From positions 9,382,256 through 9,446,255 of the forward strand of contig NC_034421.1 of NCBI RefSeq assembly GCF_002078875.1: a stretch of 64,000 bases of DNA, given 5' to 3'. Positions 51,101-58,379 of this stretch are shown piece after piece; the stretch's first letter is position 1; each line of letters starts with the position of its first letter. The notes beneath the pieces were generated by a model, which was not told the origin of the DNA, searched no databases, and was given only the letters and a program-made list of their open reading frames with translations. The position numbers and the translations under genes are program-made. The DNA is from Numida meleagris (Eukaryota > Chordata > Aves > Galliformes > Numididae).

Positions 51101-53312
51101 TTAATAGAGAGATTTTCCCCCGACAACCACAGACTGCTGTTCATCTGTTTCTTCACAACACACGGTTTTAGGTACCATGGTTAGACTTATAGTGCATGAG
51201 GACCCTTGAACATATGCCACTGCTTTAGAGTGAAAATAGAATTTCTAAGAAATAGCTATATCAAATGGGTAGAAAAGAACAATCATGTTAAGGCACCAAG
51301 AGTTTAAAAAAAAAAAAAAAAGCTTTCATACCTATTCTAGAATAGGCATCTCTGCCATTGGAAGAAGGATACAATTCATCCCCATTTTCATCATTTTCCA
51401 CTGTACACAGGAAATCCATATTACTGAATTGTTCATAGTTGCAGGTATCAACTTCAGGATCTAGAATGAAAAAGGAGTTAGCACTGGTTTAACAAATACC
51501 AAAAAATACTATAGCCAAGGAAAAATAACAGAAAGCAGGACGTGAAGAAAAAGGAGATGTATTATTTCAGCGTAAGGCTTTTGCTTTTTGGTGTATGTTG
51601 GCTAACCAGAAACAGAACTGAGCTCAGTAACTTACAGTTAACCCAGAAATCCATACTCTTTTGTTGAAACTCTCAGAATTCACCTCTCCTAGTATATAAA
51701 ACAGTTCCAGAACCCATTTCATGTCACTACAGCCTAGAGACCTGGCCTGGAATCATCCATATTATTAAACCTTTTTACTCTTCAGGATGTGGTAACACCA
51801 TCCAAATTCCCTCTTGGGAATGTTGCAGAGTCCATGCTAACCCCTGATCTGCAGCAATAAATTTCCTAGGAAAATGCCAGTCAGCCAAGGCCAAAAGCAT
51901 GTTAGGAACTATGTCAACAGCTTAACAGTGGAGATGTCCTACTTCCAATAAATAGGGCCATATCTTGACACTGTTTAACTTATCCGTGTCTTCTCAGACA
52001 CTGGAAAGGCTGAGAAGAATTCAAATCAGGAAAACATCTCTGATGTTATAAAAGTCAAGTCCTTTATCCCTAATTCATCCTACATTCAGTCCTATGCCAT
52101 GGCAGTGCAGAAAAACTCCTGCAACAAGATACAGAAAGCAACAAGGATTTGAAATGGTATCACTCCAATATGGTAACTTCTTATGTCTGTCTGGCACAGA
52201 GCTCTAACTTCTAAATTCATATCTGCTACACATTAAATTATGATGTTCTCCTTTCACTGGAGAAACATAGAATGGTTTGAGTTGGAAGAGACCTTTAAAG
52301 ATCGTGACTTAATTTCTAGGCAGTCCTGTGTAGAGCTGTGTTGGACGTGATCCATGTGGGTCCTTTTCTGTTCTATGATTCAATGATCATCCAGTTCCAG
52401 CATTCCTGCCATGGGCAGGGATACCTCCCACCAGATCAGGTTGTCCAAAGCCCCATCCAACCTGGCCTTGAACACCTCCTTGAATTGTCAAGCCTTGTCC
52501 CTGGTAAAGAGTCTCTCCCCATCTTTCTTATAAGCCTTCTTTAAGTACTTCAAGGCTCCAGTGAGATCGCCCCAGAGCCTTCTCTTCTCCAGACAGAACA
52601 ACCCCAGCTCTCCCAGCCTGCCTCCATAGGAGAGGTGCTTTAGCCCTGTGAGCATCTTTGTACCTTCCTCTGGACCCGCTCCAATGGCTCCATGTCTTTC
52701 TTGTGCCGGGGGCCCCAGAGCTGAAGCACCACTGCCACTGGGGTCTCACAGGGGTGGTGCAGAGGGGAAGAATCACCTCCCTCACCCTTCTGGCCACACT
52801 TCTTTTAATGTAGCCTGGGATAGGATTGATTTTCTGGGCTGCAAGAGCACATTGCCAGCTCATGTTGAGTTTTTAATCTGCCAATACCTCCAAGTCCTTC
52901 AGCTCAGAGAGTCTCTCCATCCATTCACTCTCCAGTTGGTACTGACGTTTGGGATTGCTCTGGACCAGGTTCAGCACCTTGTACTTGGCTTTAAATACGT
53001 GGTACTTTCTGGAAGTAGTCACTGTTTCATATACTTATACAGACAGAATTATCATATTGCAAAAAAAAGCACCTGGTGAATTTAGTCCAACCACCACAAT
53101 AAACTACCAGTGGGTGGCCACTTAATCTTGAAGAGATGGCAATGACTTATATCTAAATTATTCAAGTGCTTTTTAGTGTATTACTAACCTGAAAAGAATT
53201 CACCTTCATTTCCAGATGACTTAGGATCTGAGAACGTAAATAGATGCAGTGGATCACTATCACAAAGCAGCAAATCAAGATAGCTATTTTCAGACACAGA
53301 TGCCGAATCCAT
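36028..53312 (-). CDS. CIITA: CIITA, MHC class II transactivator (18 coding exons, 1,109 residues from the common exon ATG)
   Basis: Master co-activator of MHC class II transcription, recruited in the nucleus to RFX/CREB/NF-Y on class II promoters; a member of the NLR family. Eighteen GT-AG exons join with every phase agreeing and sum to 3,330 bases, close to the mammalian length. Residues 1-104 form the acidic activation region (SYLDLLLCDSDPLHLFTFSD). Residues 105-289 are Ser/Thr/Asn-rich and only modestly Pro-rich. The NACHT domain has Walker A GKAGMGKS at about 384-391 and Walker B LLVFDGLEG at about 460-467. LxxLL motifs lie at LKDLL (~429) and LLELL (~781), and a basic NLS-like KKKKPYNW at ~719. 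Leucine-rich repeats run from about 944 to the end, finishing HLQQLDSRISV. Orientation relative to DEXI is convergent, as in mammals. Alternative upstream exons are listed separately. Confidence 0.97.
36101..36756 (-). other. CIITA: CIITA intron 17
   Basis: Intron; only T-rich simple sequence noticed. Confidence 0.8.
36757..36840 (-). CDS. CIITA: CIITA coding exon 17 (leucine-rich repeat)
   Basis: An 84-base LRR-type exon encoding VQYNKITGVGAQQLTDSLRK and CPHIKNL. The acceptor is tcccctcag and the donor GT|GTAAGT. Confidence 0.96.
36841..37464 (-). other. CIITA: CIITA intron 16
   Basis: Intron; nothing recognised. Confidence 0.8.
37465..37548 (-). CDS. CIITA: CIITA coding exon 16 (leucine-rich repeat)
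   Basis: 84 bases encode LYNNSICDFGAENLAKVLPA and MASLRVL, one LRR. The acceptor is tgtctgcag and the donor AGA|GTGAGT. Confidence 0.96.
37549..38306 (-). other. CIITA: CIITA intron 15
   Basis: Intron; nothing recognised. Confidence 0.8.
38307..38390 (-). CDS. CIITA: CIITA coding exon 15 (leucine-rich repeat)
   Basis: 84 bases encode LSQNKITDVGAEKLATALPS and LSSLTTL, the consensus LRR unit. The acceptor is tttactgtag and the donor AAG|GTAAGT. Confidence 0.96.
38391..39315 (-). other. CIITA: CIITA intron 14
   Basis: Intron; a short A/AG-rich stretch near 38625-38644, otherwise nothing. Confidence 0.8.
39316..39408 (-). CDS. CIITA: CIITA coding exon 14 (leucine-rich repeat)
   Basis: 93 bases encode LDALSENGIGDEGAKSLSEV and FPTLTSLETL. 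The acceptor is catccag and the donor AAA|GTAAGT. Confidence 0.96.
39409..40581 (-). other. CIITA: CIITA intron 13
   Basis: Intron; nothing recognised. Confidence 0.8.
40582..40662 (-). CDS. CIITA: CIITA coding exon 13
   Basis: 81 bases encode LGPACGLQGFQKLVEILAAF and PSLQHL, the first LRR turn after the linker. The acceptor is ttcctccag and the donor GGA|GTAAGT. Confidence 0.96.
40663..42007 (-). other. CIITA: CIITA intron 12
   Basis: Intron; nothing recognised. Confidence 0.8.
42008..42079 (-). CDS. CIITA: CIITA coding exon 12
   Basis: 72 bases encode VQDASGCSSYEIPAIKNLRK and LEF, equivalent to the mammalian ELPAVRDLKKLEF. The acceptor is ttatgtag and the donor TGC|GTAAGT. Confidence 0.94.
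42182..42355 (-). CDS. CIITA: CIITA coding exon 11
   Basis: 174 bases encode ASLSDTIRLWKYLEQTKDYE, LLRVSTEKFVLDPFKAKTMK and DISDLSDLIEMQKMIIN. EKF.L.PFKAK and LSDT are family-typical. The acceptor is acttcatag and the donor TTG|GTAAGC. Confidence 0.96.
42467..44183 (-). CDS. CIITA: CIITA coding exon 10 (giant NACHT exon)
   Basis: A single 1,717-base exon holds the whole NACHT ATPase region, as in other NLR genes. Walker A GKAGMGKS is at 43902-43879; Walker B follows in LLVFDGLEG. FPQFEFVFWFDC, ILNGCTLLLTART, IVGFSPRQRELYITKYFEG and HLVPRFLAGL mark the conserved blocks. The acceptor is ttttctctag and the donor TTCAG|GTTGGT. GTP rather than ATP is the reported ligand of mammalian CIITA; the GK(S/T) lysine needed for it is intact. 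Confidence 0.98.
44184..44628 (-). other. CIITA: CIITA intron 9
   Basis: Intron; nothing recognised. Confidence 0.8.
44629..44694 (-). CDS. CIITA: CIITA coding exon 9
   Basis: 66 bases encode LEMFEEVQVPIILSEETSRR P. The acceptor is gtttctccag and the donor CCAA|GTGAGT. It is placed by phase continuity; sequence similarity to mammals is weak here. Confidence 0.88.
44695..45796 (-). other. CIITA: CIITA intron 8
   Basis: Intron; nothing recognised. Confidence 0.75.
45797..45853 (-). CDS. CIITA: CIITA coding exon 8
   Basis: 57 bases encode LTSSTELMVSPSFQVNLS. The acceptor is tcttgccag and the donor AGTG|GTAAGT, in the shared phase 1 class of exons 2-9, so skipping would keep the frame. Confidence 0.85.
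45992..46132 (-). CDS. CIITA: CIITA coding exon 7
   Basis: 141 bases encode SSVPVIPECVPLGMKDNIEN and VDFVDPAQQKISYFLGNGPS NAIKYP; six prolines make this the most Pro-rich part of the linker. The acceptor is gtttcag and the donor CCAG|GTAAGC. Confidence 0.88.
46133..47366 (-). other. CIITA: CIITA intron 6
   Basis: Intron; an A tract at 46199-46210. Nothing else recognised. Confidence 0.75.
47367..47513 (-). CDS. CIITA: CIITA coding exon 6 (Ser/Thr-rich region)
   Basis: 147 bases encode DAPAVSTGNGCFLAMSLNSH, SSNSTSLTHQHMSFSVPTVN and ALGSFVIP. It corresponds to the Pro/Ser/Thr region of the mammalian protein, here Ser/Asn-rich. The acceptor is ctttttacaag and the donor CCTG|GTAAGT. Confidence 0.9.
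47514..48823 (-). other. CIITA: CIITA intron 5
   Basis: Intron; T-rich tract near 47718-47740, otherwise nothing. Confidence 0.75.
48824..48883 (-). CDS. CIITA: CIITA coding exon 5
   Basis: 60 bases encode FLGSAENCSDASEPKYKKI. The acceptor is tccttcag and the donor ATTG|GTAAGA. Phase agrees with its neighbours. Confidence 0.87.
48884..49408 (-). other. CIITA: CIITA intron 4
   Basis: Intron; nothing recognised. Confidence 0.75.
49409..49492 (-). CDS. CIITA: CIITA coding exon 4
   Basis: 84 bases encode VNLILDDVALENTEKFTDVK and VQKCHKR. The acceptor is a tandem TTTAGCAG; using the second AG starts the exon at 49489 and drops one alanine. The donor is AGAG|GTAAGT. Confidence 0.88.
49493..50847 (-). 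other. CIITA: CIITA intron 3
   Basis: Intron; nothing recognised. Confidence 0.75.
50848..50907 (-). CDS. CIITA: CIITA coding exon 3
   Basis: 60 bases encode ELAEYVLKDQHEKQVEDAF, aligning with mammalian AELDQYVFQDSQLEGLSKDI in the activation region. The acceptor is cttggtag and the donor TTTG|GTAAGA. Confidence 0.93.
50908..51331 (-). other. CIITA: CIITA intron 2
   Basis: Intron with an A tract at 51304-51321. Confidence 0.8.
51332..51460 (-). CDS. CIITA: CIITA coding exon 2 (acidic activation region)
   Basis: 129 bases encode PEVDTCNYEQFSNMDFLCTV, ENDENGDELYPSSNGRDAYS and RI. It matches mammalian EPDTDTINCDQFSRLLCDME. The acceptor is ttcattctag and the donor ATAG|GTATGA. Confidence 0.95.
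   Translation of the reverse strand: MLKLIPATMNNSVIWISCVQWKMMKMGMNCILLPMAEMPILE
52263..53001 (-). mobile_element. CR1 LINE, 3' part of the reverse-transcriptase frame, interrupted by a second CR1
   Basis: The minus strand encodes a broken CR1 ORF2 tail: KYKVLNLVQSNPKRQYQLES, KDLEVLAD, a TAA stop, then KLNMSWQCALAAQK and SVARRVREVILPLC, all CR1 blocks in order. The 3' end reads out at ATTCTATG-like sequence near 52263. The element is split at 52314/52387 by a second CR1 in the other orientation; AAAGATC and ATCATCCAGTTCC rejoin to the consensus across it. It is an inactive fossil. Confidence 0.9.
52315..52386 (+). mobile_element. CR1 LINE 3' tail nested inside an older CR1
   Basis: Plus-strand CTAGGCAGTCCTGTGTAGAG, GTTGGACGTGATCCATGTGG, GTCC and ATTCAATGATC-type ends match the sense CR1 3' terminus. 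It lies inside a minus-strand CR1, so it inserted later. Confidence 0.8.
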
Positions 53313-53329
53313 GATTTGTCTCTTGTTGT
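53189..53329 (-). CDS. CIITA: CIITA coding exon 1 (common exon with internal ATG)
   Basis: The acceptor tgatttcag is followed by 17 bases and then ATG (53312-53310) opening MDSASVSENSYLDLLLCDSD and PLHLFTFSDPKSSGNEGEFF. It equals the mammalian common exon start MELGPLEGGYLELLNSDADP, where form IV begins. The 17-base leader can be read through in frame from an upstream exon that ends one base into a codon, adding ..DNKRQI before the Met. Confidence 0.95.
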
Positions 53330-56300
53330 CTGAAATCAGATCACAAAACAGTTACCTATGACAAAGACAACTTCTGTCAACCAAAAGTAAAAGTCTAGCG
53401 CTATGGCTTTCTGTTGACAAGGCACTGAAGTCTGAAGGCACTGGAACTGGTACTGCTTGATAAGTCTCAAGTGAAGTTATAGCACTGACTTACTTAAAAT
53501 TATAGACCTTGATGCAGATTGTAATGACGCTCACCCATTTTTCACTCTAATCAAGAGAGTAGGATACCGCAGTCTGACCATATGGGCCAAAACGACCTGG
53601 TAAGTACTAAATAAATTGCAACTTGTGTAACTTCATCAGAATATAAGTGGTGCAAGCTCAGATTCAGCAGTTATTAAGGGAAAGAGGAGACTGCAGTGAA
53701 GAGGATGGAAGAACCCCATTCTGTACTGCTATGACAATGTCTTTTCAGGGTCAGGAGCTTCTGGTTGGGATGCGACATGCTAGTTCCTGAGACCTGCAGA
53801 CAGCACTAGGAGACATCCCCTCCGAACAGGAAAGAACAGTGAAAGATTGCACAGCTATTTTATATAACTCTTCCCCAAACGTTATGGTTTACTGTGTATG
53901 ATTACATTGGGAATTCATTTCTGGTAACAAAGCACTTGCTGGCACTGTGAAATTTATCACAGTAATTTTTAAATCCATTTTCTTCCCAGACTTAGCAATA
54001 TCTGCCTGCATCAGACAAAAAAGCATTTATACTATACATATATTAAGAACTCGTGTAAGTACCTGCTCATGAGCTAAGAACTGCTAAGCATTTTAGAGTG
54101 CCATACAAACTCCAGACAACTCTCTGTGCACTAATGTGCTCCCTGCTGCACTCCCACATTTCTATATGGACTGAGAACTGCTTTGTTTCTACATTTATTT
54201 AGATAAAGTTTATCTGTTCTCCACCTCATTTTAAATCCCTTCTGTATGCTTCCAGTTAGTGCAGCAAGCACCAGCATAAGCTCAAACATTCCACAGATAG
54301 TGGAATAACTGTACATGTTGGTTATCCATCATCTTTATCAAACTGTTTCCAAAACAAATATTGGCTTCTCAGTGCTTACAGATCTCTGATATGAATGCTA
54401 CCCGGGTTGATGATCCAAGTCATTTAATCCCCCATAATACTCAGATACCAACATGAAATGGACAACCAGCAAATTTTCCAGTCCATGTCCTGTTAAAATA
54501 GCTGGTCACACACTGCAACCATGTTTTGAGGTGAAGGAAGCAAGCAGAACCAGTCACACTACCGCAAGATACTTTGTTATGAACTAATCCTCGTTCCCCT
54601 CCCAGCCCTGGGTGGAGTTGTTCCTTTGTGCAGCTTGGAAATGGACCTCTCTGGATTCTTCTGCAGAAGACAACAGAACCTAGAGCCAAGTCTTAGGAGA
54701 GCAGGTGGACGTGGCAAGGCCCCACATGTAGGACTGACCTACACTCAGGTACTTCTCCTTTTTTGTACTGCGTGGCCTCATTACATTACCAACGTTACGA
54801 AAAGTTGAGATTATTGCCTGCCCTACTATAAATGGAAAGCAGAAGTTGAGAACCATGAGAACCAAGAATGAGATTATAAACGTATCACATTAATTTCTCA
54901 AATTGTTGCTGCATTTTACATTGCCACGCTCTTTGTTGAATTAATGTAAAATCTAAATATAGTCGGGCCTTGCAGAATATTGGTTTTCCACATTGTGAAT
55001 AATGCTCTTGAAACACGAACCCCAAAATTATATTGGATCAGAGGTAGAGACAGAGAAGTAATCAGCACTCAGACAGAGAAGCACTGCTGTTCCAGGGCCC
55101 TGGGCAGCGGGCTCTGGCTGGCCCTGCCTGAGCAGCAGCGTTGGAGCAGCTGAGCTCTGAGTTATTTTAAAGATCTCTTCCAATTGCATTTCCATGTGGT
55201 TAAATATAGATGCAGTGCAAAATATTTTGTATTACTAGGTCAAGGTGTCAGGAAGCAGCCGAGAAGAAACCTTGCCAGTGCCAAGTCCAGCTAGAGAGCT
55301 GAAAATTAAGAAGTAAGAGGAGCTACAACCCAGGAGTACAGGAGTAAGAGAAACGTAGCCTTCTACCGTGGGAAGAGCGAAGACTTTCAAAAATGAAAAA
55401 CTTACACGCTCCTTTGCTTCAGTTTACCCTCTTTTTTCTTCATTGCATTGGGCTGACATAAATCTACCTTTTTAAATCTGCCTTTCTATTATCTACACTG
55501 GATTTCAGATGCTGTAGTTTCTTTCTTTTGCTGAACCAAAAAAAAATCTTAATAGCAGCTGTGCTGCTCCGTTAAAGTGATGGTGGGACCATGGAAAGTA
55601 CTCTGTCCAAAGCTTCAGGGAAAAAGAAGTGAGTTTTGGAAAGAGGAAGGGTGTGCCAGAACATGAAGGGTGTGCCAGAGGGGAGCGGGATTATGCCTCT
55701 GGATACTGAGTGCTTGGCTGGGTGTTTTAACTGAAGCACAGAAAATGAAACCCAACATTACTAAGCGTGTTTACAATGGCAACTGCTTTCCCAGGACTTC
55801 CTCTTTTTTTTTGACACAGCATCCCACTGAATCCAGCAGCCCTCTGTCTGAGACCGTAGGTGAATGCGTTTTATACTGCTCAGTCACTTTCTTAGTTGTT
55901 TCATACATGACTTTAACTTGGTTTACTGATAATAGTCCCCTGGTGTCCTGCACAGTGCTGCCAAAATGGGCATCTGGCATAATTTCACATCAGAGGACTA
56001 AAAAGTTTCACCAAAGTCTGTATGTTAGGGCTATGAATGCTGGAGCCAGATCTCTGGGGAAGATGACAGTGGACCAAAGTCCCATGGGACATCAGCACTG
56101 TCATTTGCTTTTGGCCTCTGTACAAAGCAAAAGTTCTAGGTGAGGAAGACAAGGATGTGCTTGCCACTGTATTTCCAAGCCTTTCAGAAAGTGCTATCCT
56201 TTGCTGTTTGGGTACTCATTAAGACCGATTTCTTTTTTTGAATATTGAAATAACACCTCCTTTCCCTAGCAGCCTGTTAATTCCAGCTCCATCCTTATAT

Positions 56301-58114
56301 TCCCTGTGCTCCCTTTGCATTAGCTCTACAATGACTCAGTGCATACCTCTGCTGCAGCAAGGTTTCTACTCAGAATGCATCCATATTAGTGCTGTTTTCT
56401 GCAAATACAGGACAGCAATTTGATTCACTTGTAAGACTCTCGGTGGGTTTTGTTCAACACTCTTTTACAGTGCAAGCAAAACAATAAGAATTACAAATGC
56501 TGGTAAAGCAGTAAAAGAAATAGTGAGCATCACTATACCAGGACAAAGAATCCAGTTAATGAAGCAGTAGGAGTTCCCTTAAATCACATACAAGTCTGAA
56601 GAGTCAGATGGTGCATTTTAGATTTCTACAGGTAAAGGGGATAGTTGTGATTTATCATTTGACACCAGGTAATGAAGTCTGCTACCAGCTAAAACCAAGT
56701 GGTAGTTCAGAGGAAGGAGAAGATTTACACAAAGGCAATGATGTGAAGTTTTCTTCAAAAGTGAGAAAGATGCTTCTGAGGAGATCTGTCAGGGACTTTT
56801 CTCTCCCATACTCTTTTGACTGACAGGTAATAAAGCGATCTTCCCACAAGTACAGAGGATAAGGAAACTTAAAAAGCAAAAAAATAATTTCAGGAACAGA
56901 GGACCCCTGCCCTGCAATTTAATTTTCGTATCAGTTTAGGAAGGCGAGGATAATAGTGCCCAGCTTATACTTAGCATTGGAAGTTTGGGGTTCTGTTTCA
57001 AGTGTACGAGAAACTTATGTCTGAAAGCCCATTTATCTTTTCCTGCTGTATTATGTGATTTAACAAAAGATATTACTTCTACCTACAGAAGGTATCTTTC
57101 CCATGCAGTAGTCTAAAATGAAAGAACTGAGATGATGCTGGAAAAAAAATCTGCTCTACGTCCTACCTTACTCTCCGTTGTCTCCTTCAGATGAGTTTAA
57201 AGAAGTTGAAAAAGTATAGATGTCAGCCAGAAGGATTTTCTGCCTTTTGGTGAACTTCACTGGGTAGTGATGAACAGATTAGAAGAACAAACCCCAAACC
57301 ATCACCAGCCTTGCCTGGTAGATAGCTAAGTGCGGGCAGGCTGCTGATGTGCTGTCCTGTGGGTGTCAGAGTTGAGAAAATCTTTGAGGGCACAACTTGC
57401 CTTCTGAACCCAGCAGTGCCTCTGCTGTCACAGCTGTGCTCATCCCGCCCATCTCAGCAGGGAGGTGATACAAAGTGGCACAGCAGACACCTTGCCTATT
57501 TTTTAGCAGACAAACGACCTTTATATTCAGAGACCTTCTCCAGCACAGAACCTGTGCCTTCCTAAACCAGAACATTTTCTTGCCAGAAGTGTCAGAAGAA
57601 CAGAAACAAGCTAGTATATTCTAATACTCCACTTTCACTTTCCATATAAACAATATCTGTACAAAGAACAAGCATGTTCTCCTCAAAACGCGAAACTACA
57701 CATTTTCAAGCAATTAACATGACTAAAGATTCTCCAAAATTTCACCCCCTCGAATTCAGACTTCATCCTAAGAAGACTTCAAGCAATACAAGTCCAGATA
57801 CTGACGCACAAGTCAGTTACAGATATTCACAGCAGGTAAGGTAAGATGAATTTACCATGACAAAATCATAGCAGTTGAGAATTGAGGAAAAACTGACCTT
57901 AGGAAAGCAGGTAGTTCCTGTTCCTTCAATCTGCATTCAGCACCAGAACAGCAGAAGGGCTGCTCCTACTGCTCAGGGCTTATAGAAATAAGGAGGAAAT
58001 GAGCCAGGCGAGTCACAGCTGAAATGTTAGAGGCTTAGGGGAATTCCAAAGAGGAAAACTAAGAGGAAGCTTCCCTCCAGCAGCCCACAATAAGCACTGG
58101 TACCTGTTGCTCAC
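53330..58114 (-). other. CIITA: CIITA 5' intronic region
   Basis: About 4.8 kb between the common exon and the nearest candidate first exon. I see one diverged CR1 fragment (about 55090-55200) and a 15-base direct repeat (55646-55660 and 55665-55679). A linker exon for the CARD form may hide here but was not recognised. Confidence 0.6.
55090..55200 (+). mobile_element. Probable diverged CR1 fragment
   Basis: CTCTGGCTGGCCCTGCCTGA, GCAGCAGCGTTGGA and GATCTCTTCCAATTGCATTT resemble the sense CR1 3' region (CCTGCTTGAGCAGG.GGTTGGA, then GGTCCCTTCCAA). Terminal octamers are not clear. Confidence 0.5.
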
Positions 58115-58133
58115 CGCAGCTAAGAGCCTGCAT
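58115..58133 (-). CDS. CIITA: Candidate alternative CIITA first exon A (coding part)
   Basis: ATG at 58133 opens MQALSC and a good donor TGCG|GTGAGC follows, ending one base into a codon. That is exactly the phase that reads through the 17-base leader of the common exon to MDSASV. A perfect ISRE core lies about 40-50 bases upstream. Phase agreement has a one-in-three chance, so this is a proposal. Confidence 0.35.
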
Positions 58134-58170
58134 TTGCCGCTTGGTAGGAATGGAATGATTTATCCACTTG

Positions 58171-58182
58171 GAAACAGAAACT
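58171..58182 (+). promoter_or_regulatory. ISRE/IRF-type element near candidate first exon A
   Basis: GAAACAGAAACT fits the interferon-stimulated response element GAAANNGAAACT at every fixed position, and is preceded by GG (GGAA, an ETS-type core). It would lie just upstream of a CIITA transcript running on the minus strand. Confidence 0.5.
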
Positions 58183-58324
58183 GGTTGAGATTCAGCGTAA
58201 CAACGTTTGGTGTTCCCCTGTATTCTCAATTTTTTTTTTCCGGTTCAAATCTGTCCCAAAGTCACACTGTTAAACAGTGCCTTGGAAAGAATAAATAAAG
58301 CAAGCAGCGTGCAAGCGCTCTTAC

Positions 58325-58337
58325 CTTGCAGCTCCAT
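58325..58337 (-). CDS. CIITA: Candidate alternative CIITA first exon B (coding part)
   Basis: ATG at 58337 encodes MELQ and meets a consensus donor CAAG|GTAAGA one base into a codon, again the phase needed to enter the common exon in frame. The IRF element and E-box just upstream would crowd its transcription start, so it may instead belong to the promoter of candidate A. Confidence 0.3.
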
Positions 58338-58342
58338 TTGGT

Positions 58343-58371
58343 GAAACAGAAGTGAAAGTATCCTTCACGTG
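58343..58371. promoter_or_regulatory. CIITA: E-box plus IRF-element cluster, candidate interferon-inducible CIITA promoter
   Basis: In transcription order on the minus strand: CACGTG (58366-58371), then a block whose plus-strand form is GAAACAGAAGTGAAAGT (58343-58359), containing the IRF hexamer AAGTGA. Mammalian CIITA promoter IV has a STAT1 site, a USF E-box and an IRF element in that order. A convincing STAT (TTCNNNGAA) site was not found next to the E-box. Confidence 0.5.
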
Positions 58372-58379
58372 GTTACAAA

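Larger units (their letters stand above)
51461..53188 (-). other. CIITA: CIITA intron 1, carrying nested CR1 elements
   Basis: About 740 bases of the 1.7 kb intron are CR1-derived (52263-53001, listed separately). Confidence 0.85.

Noticed and set aside
52528..52863. A 111-codon open frame on minus
   Set aside because: It is the tail of the CR1 reverse-transcriptase frame (SWQCALAAQK...REVILPL), not a host gene.
53341..53400. A minus-strand LDFYFW-like reading just upstream of the common CIITA exon as the missing CARD linker
   Set aside because: It lacks the right phase at its possible acceptor and has no clear similarity to the linker; probably chance.
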